Assembly (NCBI GenBank): GCA_964483545.1
Contig: CAZACC010000046.1
Location: 1 to 16,460 of the forward strand
Direction of reading: 5' to 3'
DNA: 16,460 nt
Origin: JAAYYM01 sp964483545
Lineage (GTDB): Bacteria; Bacillota; Clostridia; Lachnospirales; Lachnospiraceae
The translations under genes were made by a program, and so were the position numbers. Each line of letters begins with the position of its first letter. The stretch's first letter is position 1. The notes under the pieces were generated by a model. The model did no database searches and was not told the DNA's origin. It saw only the letters and a program-made list of their open reading frames with translations. Of this stretch, positions 1 to 5,687 are shown one piece after another.

Positions 1-133
1 CGTCAAGCTCGCTTTCCTGTCCGACATCGACACATACACATACAACGTCGTAGTCGTAATTTTCCTTTAACCAAGGGATGATTGCTGTGGTATCAAGACC
101 ACCTGAGTAAGCTAAAATAACTTTTTCTTTCAC
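1..133 (-). CDS. argG: Argininosuccinate synthase, N-terminal part (runs off the left edge)
   Basis: Cytoplasmic enzyme that joins citrulline and aspartate, using ATP, to make argininosuccinate, the penultimate step of arginine synthesis. The reverse strand reads M-KEKVILAYSGGLDTTAII from a GTG start at 133-131 and stays open to the window edge, giving about 44 residues. The SGGLDT stretch is the PP-loop ATP-pyrophosphatase signature at the normal position in ArgG, and the VCVDVGQ segment further on also fits the family. The GTG start is supported by a GGAGGT Shine-Dalgarno (reverse complement of 139-144) five bases upstream. The gene is divergent from argC and shares its control region, so the two are probably co-regulated by arginine. 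The rest of the gene, and argH if it is adjacent, lie outside the window. Confidence 0.95.
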   Translation of the reverse strand, partial: MKEKVILAYSGGLDTTAIIPWLKENYDYDVVCVCVDVGQESELD

Positions 134-195
134 GCTATACCTCCAATAATAAATGTTTCATAAAATGCAGGCTCATAGTTAAAACCATTAAGAAC

Positions 196-224
196 AATAT
201 ACATCAACAAAAGGAATAATGCAA
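196..224 (-). promoter_or_regulatory. Candidate sigma-A promoter for argG
   Basis: Read on the minus strand, TTGCAT (224-219) is followed after exactly 17 bases by TATATT (201-196). This would start transcription near 189 and give a leader of about 55 nucleotides before the GTG. The -35 box matches only the TTG of TTGACA, while the -10 box and spacing are good. The -35 hexamer is the same as in the argC promoter candidate. Other AT-rich -10-like words nearby make the choice uncertain. Confidence 0.4.
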
Positions 225-249
225 GTATAAAATGTATAAAAAATGAAAC

Positions 250-269
250 TTCATGCATATTTCATGAAA
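250..269. promoter_or_regulatory. Imperfect 19-bp palindrome upstream of argG, possible operator
   Basis: Positions 250-268 (TTCATG, seven centre bases, CATGAA) form a dyad centred on 259 in which seven of nine pairs are complementary. Its right part contains the perfect 10-bp palindrome TTTCATGAAA (260-269), which recurs at 362-371. The TGCAT/TTCATGAA words resemble half-sites of Gram-positive ARG boxes, but the regulator cannot be identified from sequence alone. The site lies upstream of the candidate argG -35. Confidence 0.35.
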
Positions 270-361
270 AATGCCAAACATTATGCGAAAATCTTAAAAA
301 ACGCACAAAATATCAGTGATTAAAAGGATTTTGGAATTGTAAAAACACGATATTCAAGTAT

Positions 362-371
362 TTTCATGAAA
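362..371. promoter_or_regulatory. Second copy of the TTTCATGAAA palindrome, upstream of argC
   Basis: A perfect 10-bp palindrome identical to 260-269. The similarity extends outward: 13 of 15 bases match (ATTTCATGAAAAATG against TTTTCATGAAACATG). It ends about eight bases before the argC -35 box. Identical palindromes on the two arms of a divergent region suggest one regulator binding both, with ArgR as the obvious candidate. This is inference from position only. Confidence 0.35.
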
Positions 372-378
372 CATGGTG

Positions 379-413
379 TTGCATAATATGCAATAAAGAT
401 GTATAATTATGCA
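379..413 (+). promoter_or_regulatory. argC-operon promoter overlapped by paired palindromes (candidate double ARG box)
   Basis: TTGCAT (379-384), a 17-base spacer and TATAAT (402-407, perfect -10) form the best promoter for the argC cluster, with an expected start near 414. Two palindromes overlie it. TTGCATAATATGCAA (379-393) is perfect around a central base and covers the -35. TGTATAATTATGCA (400-413) has one mismatch and covers the -10. Their centres (386 and 406.5) are 20.5 bp apart, close to the 21-bp centre spacing of two 18-bp ARG boxes bound by one ArgR hexamer. Such a layout would let arginine-loaded ArgR block RNA polymerase. Binding is inferred, not shown. Confidence 0.55.
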
Positions 414-553
414 ATCATAAAAAGTGCCTGATTTAGAAAATAATGAACCTGTAATGAAAAATATGTAAAAACATGCAGGTTTTGAAATACTTTACTAATA
501 AGAAAGAATCGTTTATTCTATTATAAGGTGTGAAGAAAGTGGCACAGCATTAA

Positions 554-580
554 GCAATACTGATTGCAGGATGCAGTCAG
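554..580 (+). promoter_or_regulatory. Mutually exclusive leader hairpins before argC
   Basis: In the presumed argC leader RNA, GCAAT (554-558) can pair with ATTGC (563-567) over a four-base loop. Alternatively, CTGATTGC (560-567) can pair with GCAGTCAG (573-580) over a five-base loop, giving eight pairs including one wobble. Both use 563-567, so they cannot form together. Neither is followed by a U-run, so neither is a standard terminator. The larger one encloses the first ATG of a 16-codon frame ending at argC. The regulatory meaning is inferred. Confidence 0.3.
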
Positions 581-621
581 CTGGAATTTCAAGAACAAGA
601 GTTAGCAGGAAGGAACTATAA
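571..621 (+). CDS. Possible 16-residue leader peptide with three arginine codons, coupled to argC
   Basis: The frame reads M Q S A G I S R T R V S R K E L and stops at TAA 619-621, overlapping the argC ATG by one base (TAATG), the classical geometry of translational coupling. Three of sixteen codons are arginine (AGA, AGA, AGG), and the last one lies in the argC Shine-Dalgarno region. Ribosomes pausing here for lack of arginyl-tRNA could alter access to the argC start. Against it, the only ribosome-binding match is an AGG directly abutting the ATG, which is poor, and such a short frame can occur by chance. Confidence 0.22.
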   Translation: MQSAGISRTRVSRKEL

Positions 622-1571
622 TGATGAAGAAAAAGATTTTTATCGATGGTAGTGAGGGAACTACTGGACTTAGAATATATGAACGTTTTGAAGACAGAGA
701 TGATATTGAATTACTTAAAATTTCATCGGAGCTTCGTAAGGATGCGGCAGAGAGAAGGAAGATGATTAACGCATCTGACATTACATTTTTATGCCTGCCG
801 GATGCAGCAGCAATTGAGGCAGTGGCGATGTTAGACAATGACCACACTTGTATCATCGATACGTCAACAGCTCACAGAACAGAAGCAGGCTGGGCATACG
901 GATTTGCAGAGCTGTCTCCGAAGCACAGGGAAGCCATTCAAAACGGCAAGAAGATAGCGGTTCCGGGTTGTCATGCGACAGGACTTATTTCCTTATTATA
1001 TCCGGTAGTTGCAAAAGAAGTGATTGCTCCGGATTATCCAGTATCTGCGTTATCTATTTCAGGCTATAGCGGAGCAGGTAAAAAAATGATTGCAAAATAT
1101 GAAGCTACAGACAGAGATCTTTCCTATAGTGCACCGCGTGAATATGCACTTTCGCAACAGCATAAGCACCTAAAGGAGATGAGAGCTATTACTGGAATTA
1201 CAAGACAACCGCTGTTCATGCCAATCATTGCTGATTATTACAGCGGAATGGTAGTATCATTTCCAATCTATACAGATTTGATGCAGAAGAAAATGACACC
1301 AGAGGAGCTGCAGCGGTTCTTTACAGAGTATTATGTAGGTGAGCAGTTCATCAAAGTGATGACGTTCGGTGCCGAGGCAGAGAAAGAAGGCTTTATGAGT
1401 GGAAATGTGTGCTCAGGCTGGGATGGACTCAGAATCTATGTCACGGGAAATGAAGAACGCCTCCTCTTGACAGCCCAGTTCGATAACCTTGGGAAAGGTG
1501 CTTCCGGTGCAGCAGTCCAATGTATGAATATCCTGCTCAGATGTGAGGAAAGCAAGGGACTGAATTTGTAA
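621..1571 (+). CDS. argC: N-acetyl-gamma-glutamyl-phosphate reductase (type 2)
   Basis: Cytoplasmic NADPH-dependent enzyme that reduces N-acetylglutamyl phosphate to the semialdehyde, the third step of arginine synthesis. The 316-residue protein begins with a Rossmann dinucleotide-binding segment (IFIDGSEGTTGL, residues 6-17). Its catalytic cysteine is C117 in PGCHATG, where many ArgC proteins have GCYPT. The short length and the DGSEGTTG start fit the compact type-2 ArgC group. AGGAAGGA (607-614) lies six bases before ATG 621; ATG 624 is also possible. It is the first gene of the argC-GNAT-argJ-argB-argD cluster, under a promoter at 379-407 with ARG-box-like palindromes. The start overlaps the stop of a tiny upstream frame. 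Family assignment is secure. Confidence 0.95.
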   Translation: MMKKKIFIDGSEGTTGLRIYERFEDRDDIELLKISSELRKDAAERRKMINASDITFLCLPDAAAIEAVAMLDNDHTCIIDTSTAHRTEAGWAYGFAELSPKHREAIQNGKKIAVPGCHATGLISLLYPVVAKEVIAPDYPVSALSISGYSGAGKKMIAKYEATDRDLSYSAPREYALSQQHKHLKEMRAITGITRQPLFMPIIADYYSGMVVSFPIYTDLMQKKMTPEELQRFFTEYYVGEQFIKVMTFGAEAEKEGFMSGNVCSGWDGLRIYVTGNEERLLLTAQFDNLGKGASGAAVQCMNILLRCEESKGLNL

Positions 1572-1629
1572 TCAGAGAGGGCAGGAACAGAAACTGACAG
1601 TGTTGGGAAAAAGAGAAAGAAGTAATGTT

Positions 1630-2073
1630 ATGATACGAACAATGACAATAGAGGATTATAATCAGGTACATGACTTGTGGATGACCATCAGCGGATTTGC
1701 AATCAGATCGATGGATGATTCCCGAGAAGGTGTAGATGCTTTTTTGAAGAGAAATCCTACAACAAGCGTTGTGGCCATTGAAGATGGGAAGGTTGTAGGC
1801 AGTATCTTATGCGGTCATGATGGAAGAAGGGGTTGCTGCTATCATGTATGTGTCCATAGCAGCTACCGAAGACGTGGCATTGGGAAAGCCATGGTCATTC
1901 ACGCAATGGAAGCACTCCATACCGAACATATTAGCAAGGTTTCCCTAATCGCATTTACCGAGAACGACATCGGTAATGCTTTTTGGAATCAGATTGGCTG
2001 GACGAAGCGTGAGGATCTGAATTATTATGATTTTGTCTTGAACACAGAGAACATTATCAATTATAACCGTTGA
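1630..2073 (+). CDS. GNAT-family N-acetyltransferase, YpeA-like
   Basis: A 147-residue Gcn5-related acetyltransferase with the acetyl-CoA loop RRRGIGKA after the strand CYHVCVH, and a C-terminal GNAFWNQIGW helix/strand. The middle part (VGSILCGHDGRRG then VH..YRRRGIG) closely resembles E. coli YpeA, whose substrate is not settled. It sits between argC and argJ on the same strand. Short GNAT proteins can serve as N-acetylglutamate synthases in some bacteria, and a bifunctional ArgJ cycle still needs a priming acetyl donor, so a role in arginine synthesis is reasonable but unproven. It could also acetylate another small molecule or a protein. An in-frame GTG at 1600 would add ten residues. ATG 1630 is preferred because the protein then begins MIRTMTIEDY, the usual GNAT opening, and a GAAAGAAG purine run lies just upstream. 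Confidence 0.8.
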   Translation: MIRTMTIEDYNQVHDLWMTISGFAIRSMDDSREGVDAFLKRNPTTSVVAIEDGKVVGSILCGHDGRRGCCYHVCVHSSYRRRGIGKAMVIHAMEALHTEHISKVSLIAFTENDIGNAFWNQIGWTKREDLNYYDFVLNTENIINYNR

Positions 2074-2089
2074 GTGTAACCAGTGAGTC
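2064..2089 (+). repeat. Imperfect 13-bp tandem repeat over the GNAT stop codon
   Basis: TAACCGTTGAGTG (2064-2076) is followed directly by TAACCAGTGAGTC (2077-2089), 10 of 13 bases identical. The gene's TGA stop (2071-2073) lies in the first unit. The period is not a multiple of three, so the second copy is out of frame. It may be an old replication-slippage duplication that has diverged, or chance. Confidence 0.4.
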
Positions 2090-2168
2090 AATAAAGGAAG
2101 CAAATAGAAAATGAATATACCAATTCAAAATAGAAACAAGCAAGTTCAGAACAGAAGGGATGACGATT

Positions 2169-3398
2169 ATGAATTATAAAGTGATAGAGGGCGGTATCAC
2201 CGCAGCAAAGGGGTTCAAGGCAACTGGCACAGCAGCAGGCATTAAATATAAGGATCGCAAGGATATGGCACTGGTATACAGTGAGCAGCCCTGTACAGCG
2301 GCAGCAACCTTTACGACCAATGTCGTAAAGGCAGCACCTGTCAAATGGGATATGGATGTTGTGGAGAATTCTCCATATTTACAGGCTTTTGTAGTCAATG
2401 CAGGCATTGCCAATGCATGCACCAATGAACAGGGCATGCAGGTATGCGAGAAGACCGCAGAGGCAACAGGGAAAATCTTAAACATCCCAGCAAATGCAGT
2501 CGCAATCGGCTCCACAGGCGTGATTGGCATGCAGATTCCGATTGATAAAATCATAGCGGGCGTAGAGAAAATGGCTCCTGCACTTGGTTCATCAAAAGAA
2601 GACGGTCTGACTGCAGCACAGTCAATCATGACAACAGATACCATTTCCAAAGAAGTAGCCGTTACATTTGAAATTGGCGGTAAGACAGTGACGATGGGCG
2701 GCATGTGCAAAGGGTCTGGAATGATTCATCCGAATATGTGTACACTGTTAGCATACGTGACTACGGACATTGCGATTTCTAAAGAACTGCTTACAAAGGC
2801 TCTAAAAGAAGATGTGCAGGAGACCTTCAATATGATTTCTGTAGACGGAGACACCTCTACCAATGATACATTATTAGTGCTTGCAAATGGTATGGCAGGC
2901 AATCCTGAGATTACGACAGAGGGACCTGAATATGAGATTTTCAAAGAAGCATTGCATTATGTAAACCAAACACAGGCAAAGAAAATGGCTGGAGATGGAG
3001 AAGGTGCAACTGCTCTGATTGAGGCGAAAGTACTTCATGCAGATACCAAGGAGAATGCAAAGAAGATTGCAAAGTCTGTTATTTGTTCTTCCTTGACAAA
3101 AGCAGCTATCTACGGACATGATTCCAACTGGGGCAGAATTATGTGTGCTATGGGTTATTCAGGAGCAAAGTTTGTTCCGGAGAAAGTAGACTTGTATTAT
3201 GAGGGAAATGGTCATAAAATGATGGTATGCCACGGCGGAGCTATGACGGATTATAGTGAAGAAGAGGCAACTAAGATTTTGTCGGCATCTGAGGTGACAC
3301 TGGTTATTGATATGAATGCAGGCGATGCGACAGCAACCGCATGGGGCTGTGATTTAACTTATGATTATGTCAAGATTAACGCAGACTACAGAAGCTAA
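2169..3398 (+). CDS. argJ: Glutamate N-acetyltransferase / amino-acid acetyltransferase (ornithine acetyltransferase)
   Basis: Transfers the acetyl group from N-acetylornithine to glutamate, releasing ornithine and regenerating acetylglutamate (the cyclic pathway). Bifunctional members also use acetyl-CoA. The 409-residue protein shows the family opening IEGGITAAKGF, the oxyanion loop GSTGVIG, and the self-cleavage region KGSGMIHPNM-C-TLLAYV. The threonine after the cysteine (T192 from this start) is the expected nucleophile that becomes the N-terminus of the beta chain. The residue before it is Cys rather than the textbook Ala. ATG 2169 is preferred over ATG 2160 because AAGGGA (2155-2160) is then eight bases away instead of abutting; the longer form would add MTI. 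Whether it is mono- or bifunctional cannot be read from sequence; an adjacent GNAT leaves the question open. Confidence 0.95.
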   Translation: MNYKVIEGGITAAKGFKATGTAAGIKYKDRKDMALVYSEQPCTAAATFTTNVVKAAPVKWDMDVVENSPYLQAFVVNAGIANACTNEQGMQVCEKTAEATGKILNIPANAVAIGSTGVIGMQIPIDKIIAGVEKMAPALGSSKEDGLTAAQSIMTTDTISKEVAVTFEIGGKTVTMGGMCKGSGMIHPNMCTLLAYVTTDIAISKELLTKALKEDVQETFNMISVDGDTSTNDTLLVLANGMAGNPEITTEGPEYEIFKEALHYVNQTQAKKMAGDGEGATALIEAKVLHADTKENAKKIAKSVICSSLTKAAIYGHDSNWGRIMCAMGYSGAKFVPEKVDLYYEGNGHKMMVCHGGAMTDYSEEEATKILSASEVTLVIDMNAGDATATAWGCDLTYDYVKINADYRS

Positions 3399-3412
3399 AG
3401 AAGAAGCTAAAG
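3390..3412 (+). repeat. 12-bp tandem duplication over the argJ stop codon
   Basis: AGAAGCTAAAGA (3390-3401) is followed at once by AGAAGCTAAAG (3402-3412). The argJ TAA (3396-3398) is inside the first unit, and the duplicated TAA (3408-3410) is in the same frame because the period is 12. The near-perfect copy suggests recent replication slippage. The effect is a back-up stop in frame. Confidence 0.75.
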
Positions 3413-3514
3413 TAATAAGCATCAGAAAATGAAGAAAGTATTAGTCTATATACAAGCTGACAAAGTAGGTGAGTGGGTCATATCAGCAACAATCAATTCG
3501 AGGGAGAGTAGATC

Positions 3515-4405
3515 ATGGATCATATGGATATCAATTTACAAAAAGCAGAGGTGCTCATAGAGGCACTTCCCTACATACAGAAGTTCAACAGAAAGGTTAT
3601 TGTGGTAAAATACGGCGGCAGCGCCATGACGGAAGAGGAACTAAAGAAAAATGTGATCAAGGATGTAATACTGCTGAAGCTTGTTGGCTTCAAGCCAATC
3701 GTAGTACATGGAGGCGGCAAGGAAATCAGCCGTTGGGTCGGTAAAGTCGGAATGGAGCCGAAGTTCATCAACGGTCTGCGTGTGACAGATGATGAGACGA
3801 TGGAAATTGCAGAGATGGTACTAGGAAAGGTGAACCAATCTCTCGTGACCATGGTACAGGAGCTTGGAGTCAAGGCAGTCGGGATCAGTGGCAAGGATGG
3901 AGGGCTTCTCAAGGTTGAAAAGAAGTATTCAGACGGCAAGGATATCGGATATGTCGGAGAGGTTACAGAGGTCAACACAAAGATTCTGGAAGACCTTCTG
4001 GAAAATGATTTCCTACCGATTGTAGCACCGATTGGCTTGGATGAACATTTTGAGACCTATAATATCAATGCTGATGATGTAGCCTGTGCAATCGCCAAGG
4101 CAATGCATGCTGATAAGCTGGCTTTCCTCACTGACATTGAGGGTGTTTACCAAGATCCAGAAGATAAGAGTACTTTCATTTCCAGACTGACTGTTAGCGA
4201 AGTAGATGATCTGATCAGTAAGGGTCATATCGGAGGCGGTATGCTTCCCAAGTTAAATAACTGTACAGATGCCATTAAAAGCGGTGTTAATCGGGTGCAT
4301 ATCCTCGATGGCAGAAAGGCTCATAGCTTATTGGTGGAATTCTTCACCAATACCGGTATTGGAACAATGTTTTTCTCGGATGACGCAGCCGATGAGTTAC
4401 CATAA
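3515..4405 (+). CDS. argB: Acetylglutamate kinase, arginine-sensitive type
   Basis: Phosphorylates N-acetylglutamate with ATP, the second and usually controlling step of arginine synthesis. The 296-residue protein has the amino-acid-kinase motifs VVKYGGSAM (K32), VVHGGGKE (64-70) and GGMLPK (K246), and ends with a GIGTMFF segment. About 25 residues precede the first kinase strand (AEVLIEALPYIQKF...). This matches the extra N-terminal helix that links dimers into arginine-inhibited hexamers, as in the Thermotoga maritima enzyme. Feedback inhibition by arginine is therefore expected, and it fits the cyclic ArgJ route where this step is the control point. AGGGAGAG (3501-3508) lies six bases before ATG 3515; a second ATG is at 3524. 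It lies between argJ and argD. Confidence 0.95.
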   Translation: MDHMDINLQKAEVLIEALPYIQKFNRKVIVVKYGGSAMTEEELKKNVIKDVILLKLVGFKPIVVHGGGKEISRWVGKVGMEPKFINGLRVTDDETMEIAEMVLGKVNQSLVTMVQELGVKAVGISGKDGGLLKVEKKYSDGKDIGYVGEVTEVNTKILEDLLENDFLPIVAPIGLDEHFETYNINADDVACAIAKAMHADKLAFLTDIEGVYQDPEDKSTFISRLTVSEVDDLISKGHIGGGMLPKLNNCTDAIKSGVNRVHILDGRKAHSLLVEFFTNTGIGTMFFSDDAADELP

Positions 4406-4418
4406 AAAGTTAACATAA
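4396..4418 (+). repeat. Short direct repeat over the argB stop codon
   Basis: GTTACCATAA (4396-4405) ends in the argB stop and recurs as GTTAACATAA (4409-4418) after three A residues, with nine of ten bases identical and a 13-base period. The region is AT-rich, so chance is possible, but its placement is like the duplications at the argJ and flaG stops. Confidence 0.35.
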
Positions 4419-4460
4419 TTTAATCAGAATGAAATGAACATCTCAGAAAGGATCATTCAC

Positions 4461-5657
4461 ATGACACAACAGCAATATATAGAGGAATCAGAGCAGGTAT
4501 TATTACATACCTACGCACGCTACCAGATTGTACTGGATCATGGTGAGGGGGTATACCTCTATGATACAGACGGAAAGAAGTATCTTGATTTTGTAGCAGG
4601 TATTGCAGTGCATGCACTCGGACATGGAAACAGGGAATTGACAGAGGCTCTGAAGCAGCAGTTGGATAAGCTGGTACATGTGTCAAACCTGTATTACACG
4701 GTTCCACTTTTGGAAGCTGCGAAGAAGGCAACAAAGGCAGCACAGATGGATCGTGTGTTTTTTACGAACAGCGGAGCAGAGGCGGTTGAGGGAGCAGTCA
4801 AATCGGCTTTGAAATATGCCTATACAGTGAAGGGCGGCACGGATTATGAAGTGATTGCGATGAACCATTCATTTCACGGAAGAACACTGGGTGCGTTGTC
4901 TGTTACAGGAAATGAAAAATACCGTACACCGTTTGCGGCATTTTGTGGTGCAGTCAAATTTGCTGATTTTAATGATTTGGAAAGTGTTCGCTCTTTACGA
5001 ACAGATAAGACATGTGCTATTATTTTAGAATCGGTACAAGGCGAGGGCGGTATTTATCCTGCATCACAGGAATTCTTAGAGGGAGTCCGGAAGCTGTGCG
5101 ATGAAAATGGAATATTGCTGATTTTTGATGAGATACAGTGTGGCATGGGACGTACAGGTGCTATGTTCGCCTGGCAGAAATTCGGAGTCAAGCCAGATAT
5201 TATGGCAGCAGCAAAGGCACTTGGGTGTGGCATTCCAGTTGGCGCCTTTTTTATGACAGAAAAGGTAGCTGAAAAATCTCTGACTGCAGGAGATCATGGC
5301 TCGACATATGCAGGAAATCCCTTGGCAGCAGCTGCTGTCAGTACGGTCATGGATATATATGAAAGGGATCATATCATTGATCATGTCAATGAGGTAGCTC
5401 CTTATTTGGAGAAAAAACTACAGGAACTGAGTGAGCAGTTTGAATGTATTGAGACACATCGGGGCATCGGTCTGATGCAGGGTCTTGTGTTCAAAAAACC
5501 TGTCGCCGACATTGTAAATCAGGCGATACAAAATGGTTTGCTGCTGGCAACCGCAGGAACCAATATTATCCGGTTCGTTCCGCCTTTGATTATTACAAAG
5601 GAACAGATTGATGAAATGTCTGATCAATTGTCTGCAGCAATCAAAGCATGTCAGTAG
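4461..5657 (+). CDS. argD: Acetylornithine aminotransferase
   Basis: Pyridoxal-phosphate enzyme that exchanges the amino group between glutamate and N-acetylglutamate semialdehyde to form acetylornithine, the fourth step of arginine synthesis. This 398-residue protein shows the class III aminotransferase hallmarks: FFTNSGAEAVEGA for phosphate binding, HSFHGRT, the aspartate in IFDEIQCGMGRTG (D223), and the Schiff-base lysine in AAKALGCG (K252), with GSTYAGNPLA downstream. ATG 4461 is chosen over ATG 4434 because AAAGGA (4447-4452) is eight bases upstream, whereas no ribosome-binding site precedes 4434. It is the last recognisable arg gene. Only 30 bases separate it from the solute-binding-like gene, so read-through is likely. 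Related class III aminotransferases such as ornithine or GABA aminotransferase are less likely given the cluster. Confidence 0.94.
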   Translation: MTQQQYIEESEQVLLHTYARYQIVLDHGEGVYLYDTDGKKYLDFVAGIAVHALGHGNRELTEALKQQLDKLVHVSNLYYTVPLLEAAKKATKAAQMDRVFFTNSGAEAVEGAVKSALKYAYTVKGGTDYEVIAMNHSFHGRTLGALSVTGNEKYRTPFAAFCGAVKFADFNDLESVRSLRTDKTCAIILESVQGEGGIYPASQEFLEGVRKLCDENGILLIFDEIQCGMGRTGAMFAWQKFGVKPDIMAAAKALGCGIPVGAFFMTEKVAEKSLTAGDHGSTYAGNPLAAAAVSTVMDIYERDHIIDHVNEVAPYLEKKLQELSEQFECIETHRGIGLMQGLVFKKPVADIVNQAIQNGLLLATAGTNIIRFVPPLIITKEQIDEMSDQLSAAIKACQ

Positions 5658-5687
5658 TGGAAATAGATTTCAGGAGTAAGGATATTT

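Larger units (their letters stand above)
134..620. other. Divergent argG/argC control region
   Basis: About 490 bases of AT-rich DNA without a convincing protein gene, lying between the divergent starts of argG and argC. It holds one candidate promoter for each direction and several ATGCAT / TTCATGAA-type palindromic words. On the argC side there is a leader of roughly 200 nucleotides with alternative hairpins and a very short reading frame. No T-box specifier arrangement or T-box consensus was recognised. The separate elements are listed individually. Confidence 0.7.

Noticed and set aside
446..481. AACCTG ... CAGGTT inverted repeat in the argC leader as a terminator
   Set aside because: Only six pairs with a 24-base loop and no following U-run, so it is too weak to call.
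530..553. Seven-codon GTG frame (KKVAQH after the start) in the argC leader
   Set aside because: Too short, with no spaced Shine-Dalgarno and no biased amino-acid content.
502..560. Possible T-box riboswitch (GTGGCAC resembling part of a T-box motif)
   Set aside because: The conserved T-box sequence, specifier loop and terminator/antiterminator pair are not present.
848..1069. 73-residue plus-strand frame inside argC
   Set aside because: Out-of-frame overlap fully within argC, with no ribosome-binding site.
2174..2710. 178-residue open frame on the minus strand opposite argJ
   Set aside because: It lies wholly inside the well-supported argJ, has no ribosome-binding site, and its Ser/Thr/Pro/Val-rich composition is typical of an antisense shadow.
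3571..3978. 135-residue minus-strand frame opposite argB
   Set aside because: Antisense shadow of argB, rich in Ser, Phe and Pro, with no family resemblance or start signal.
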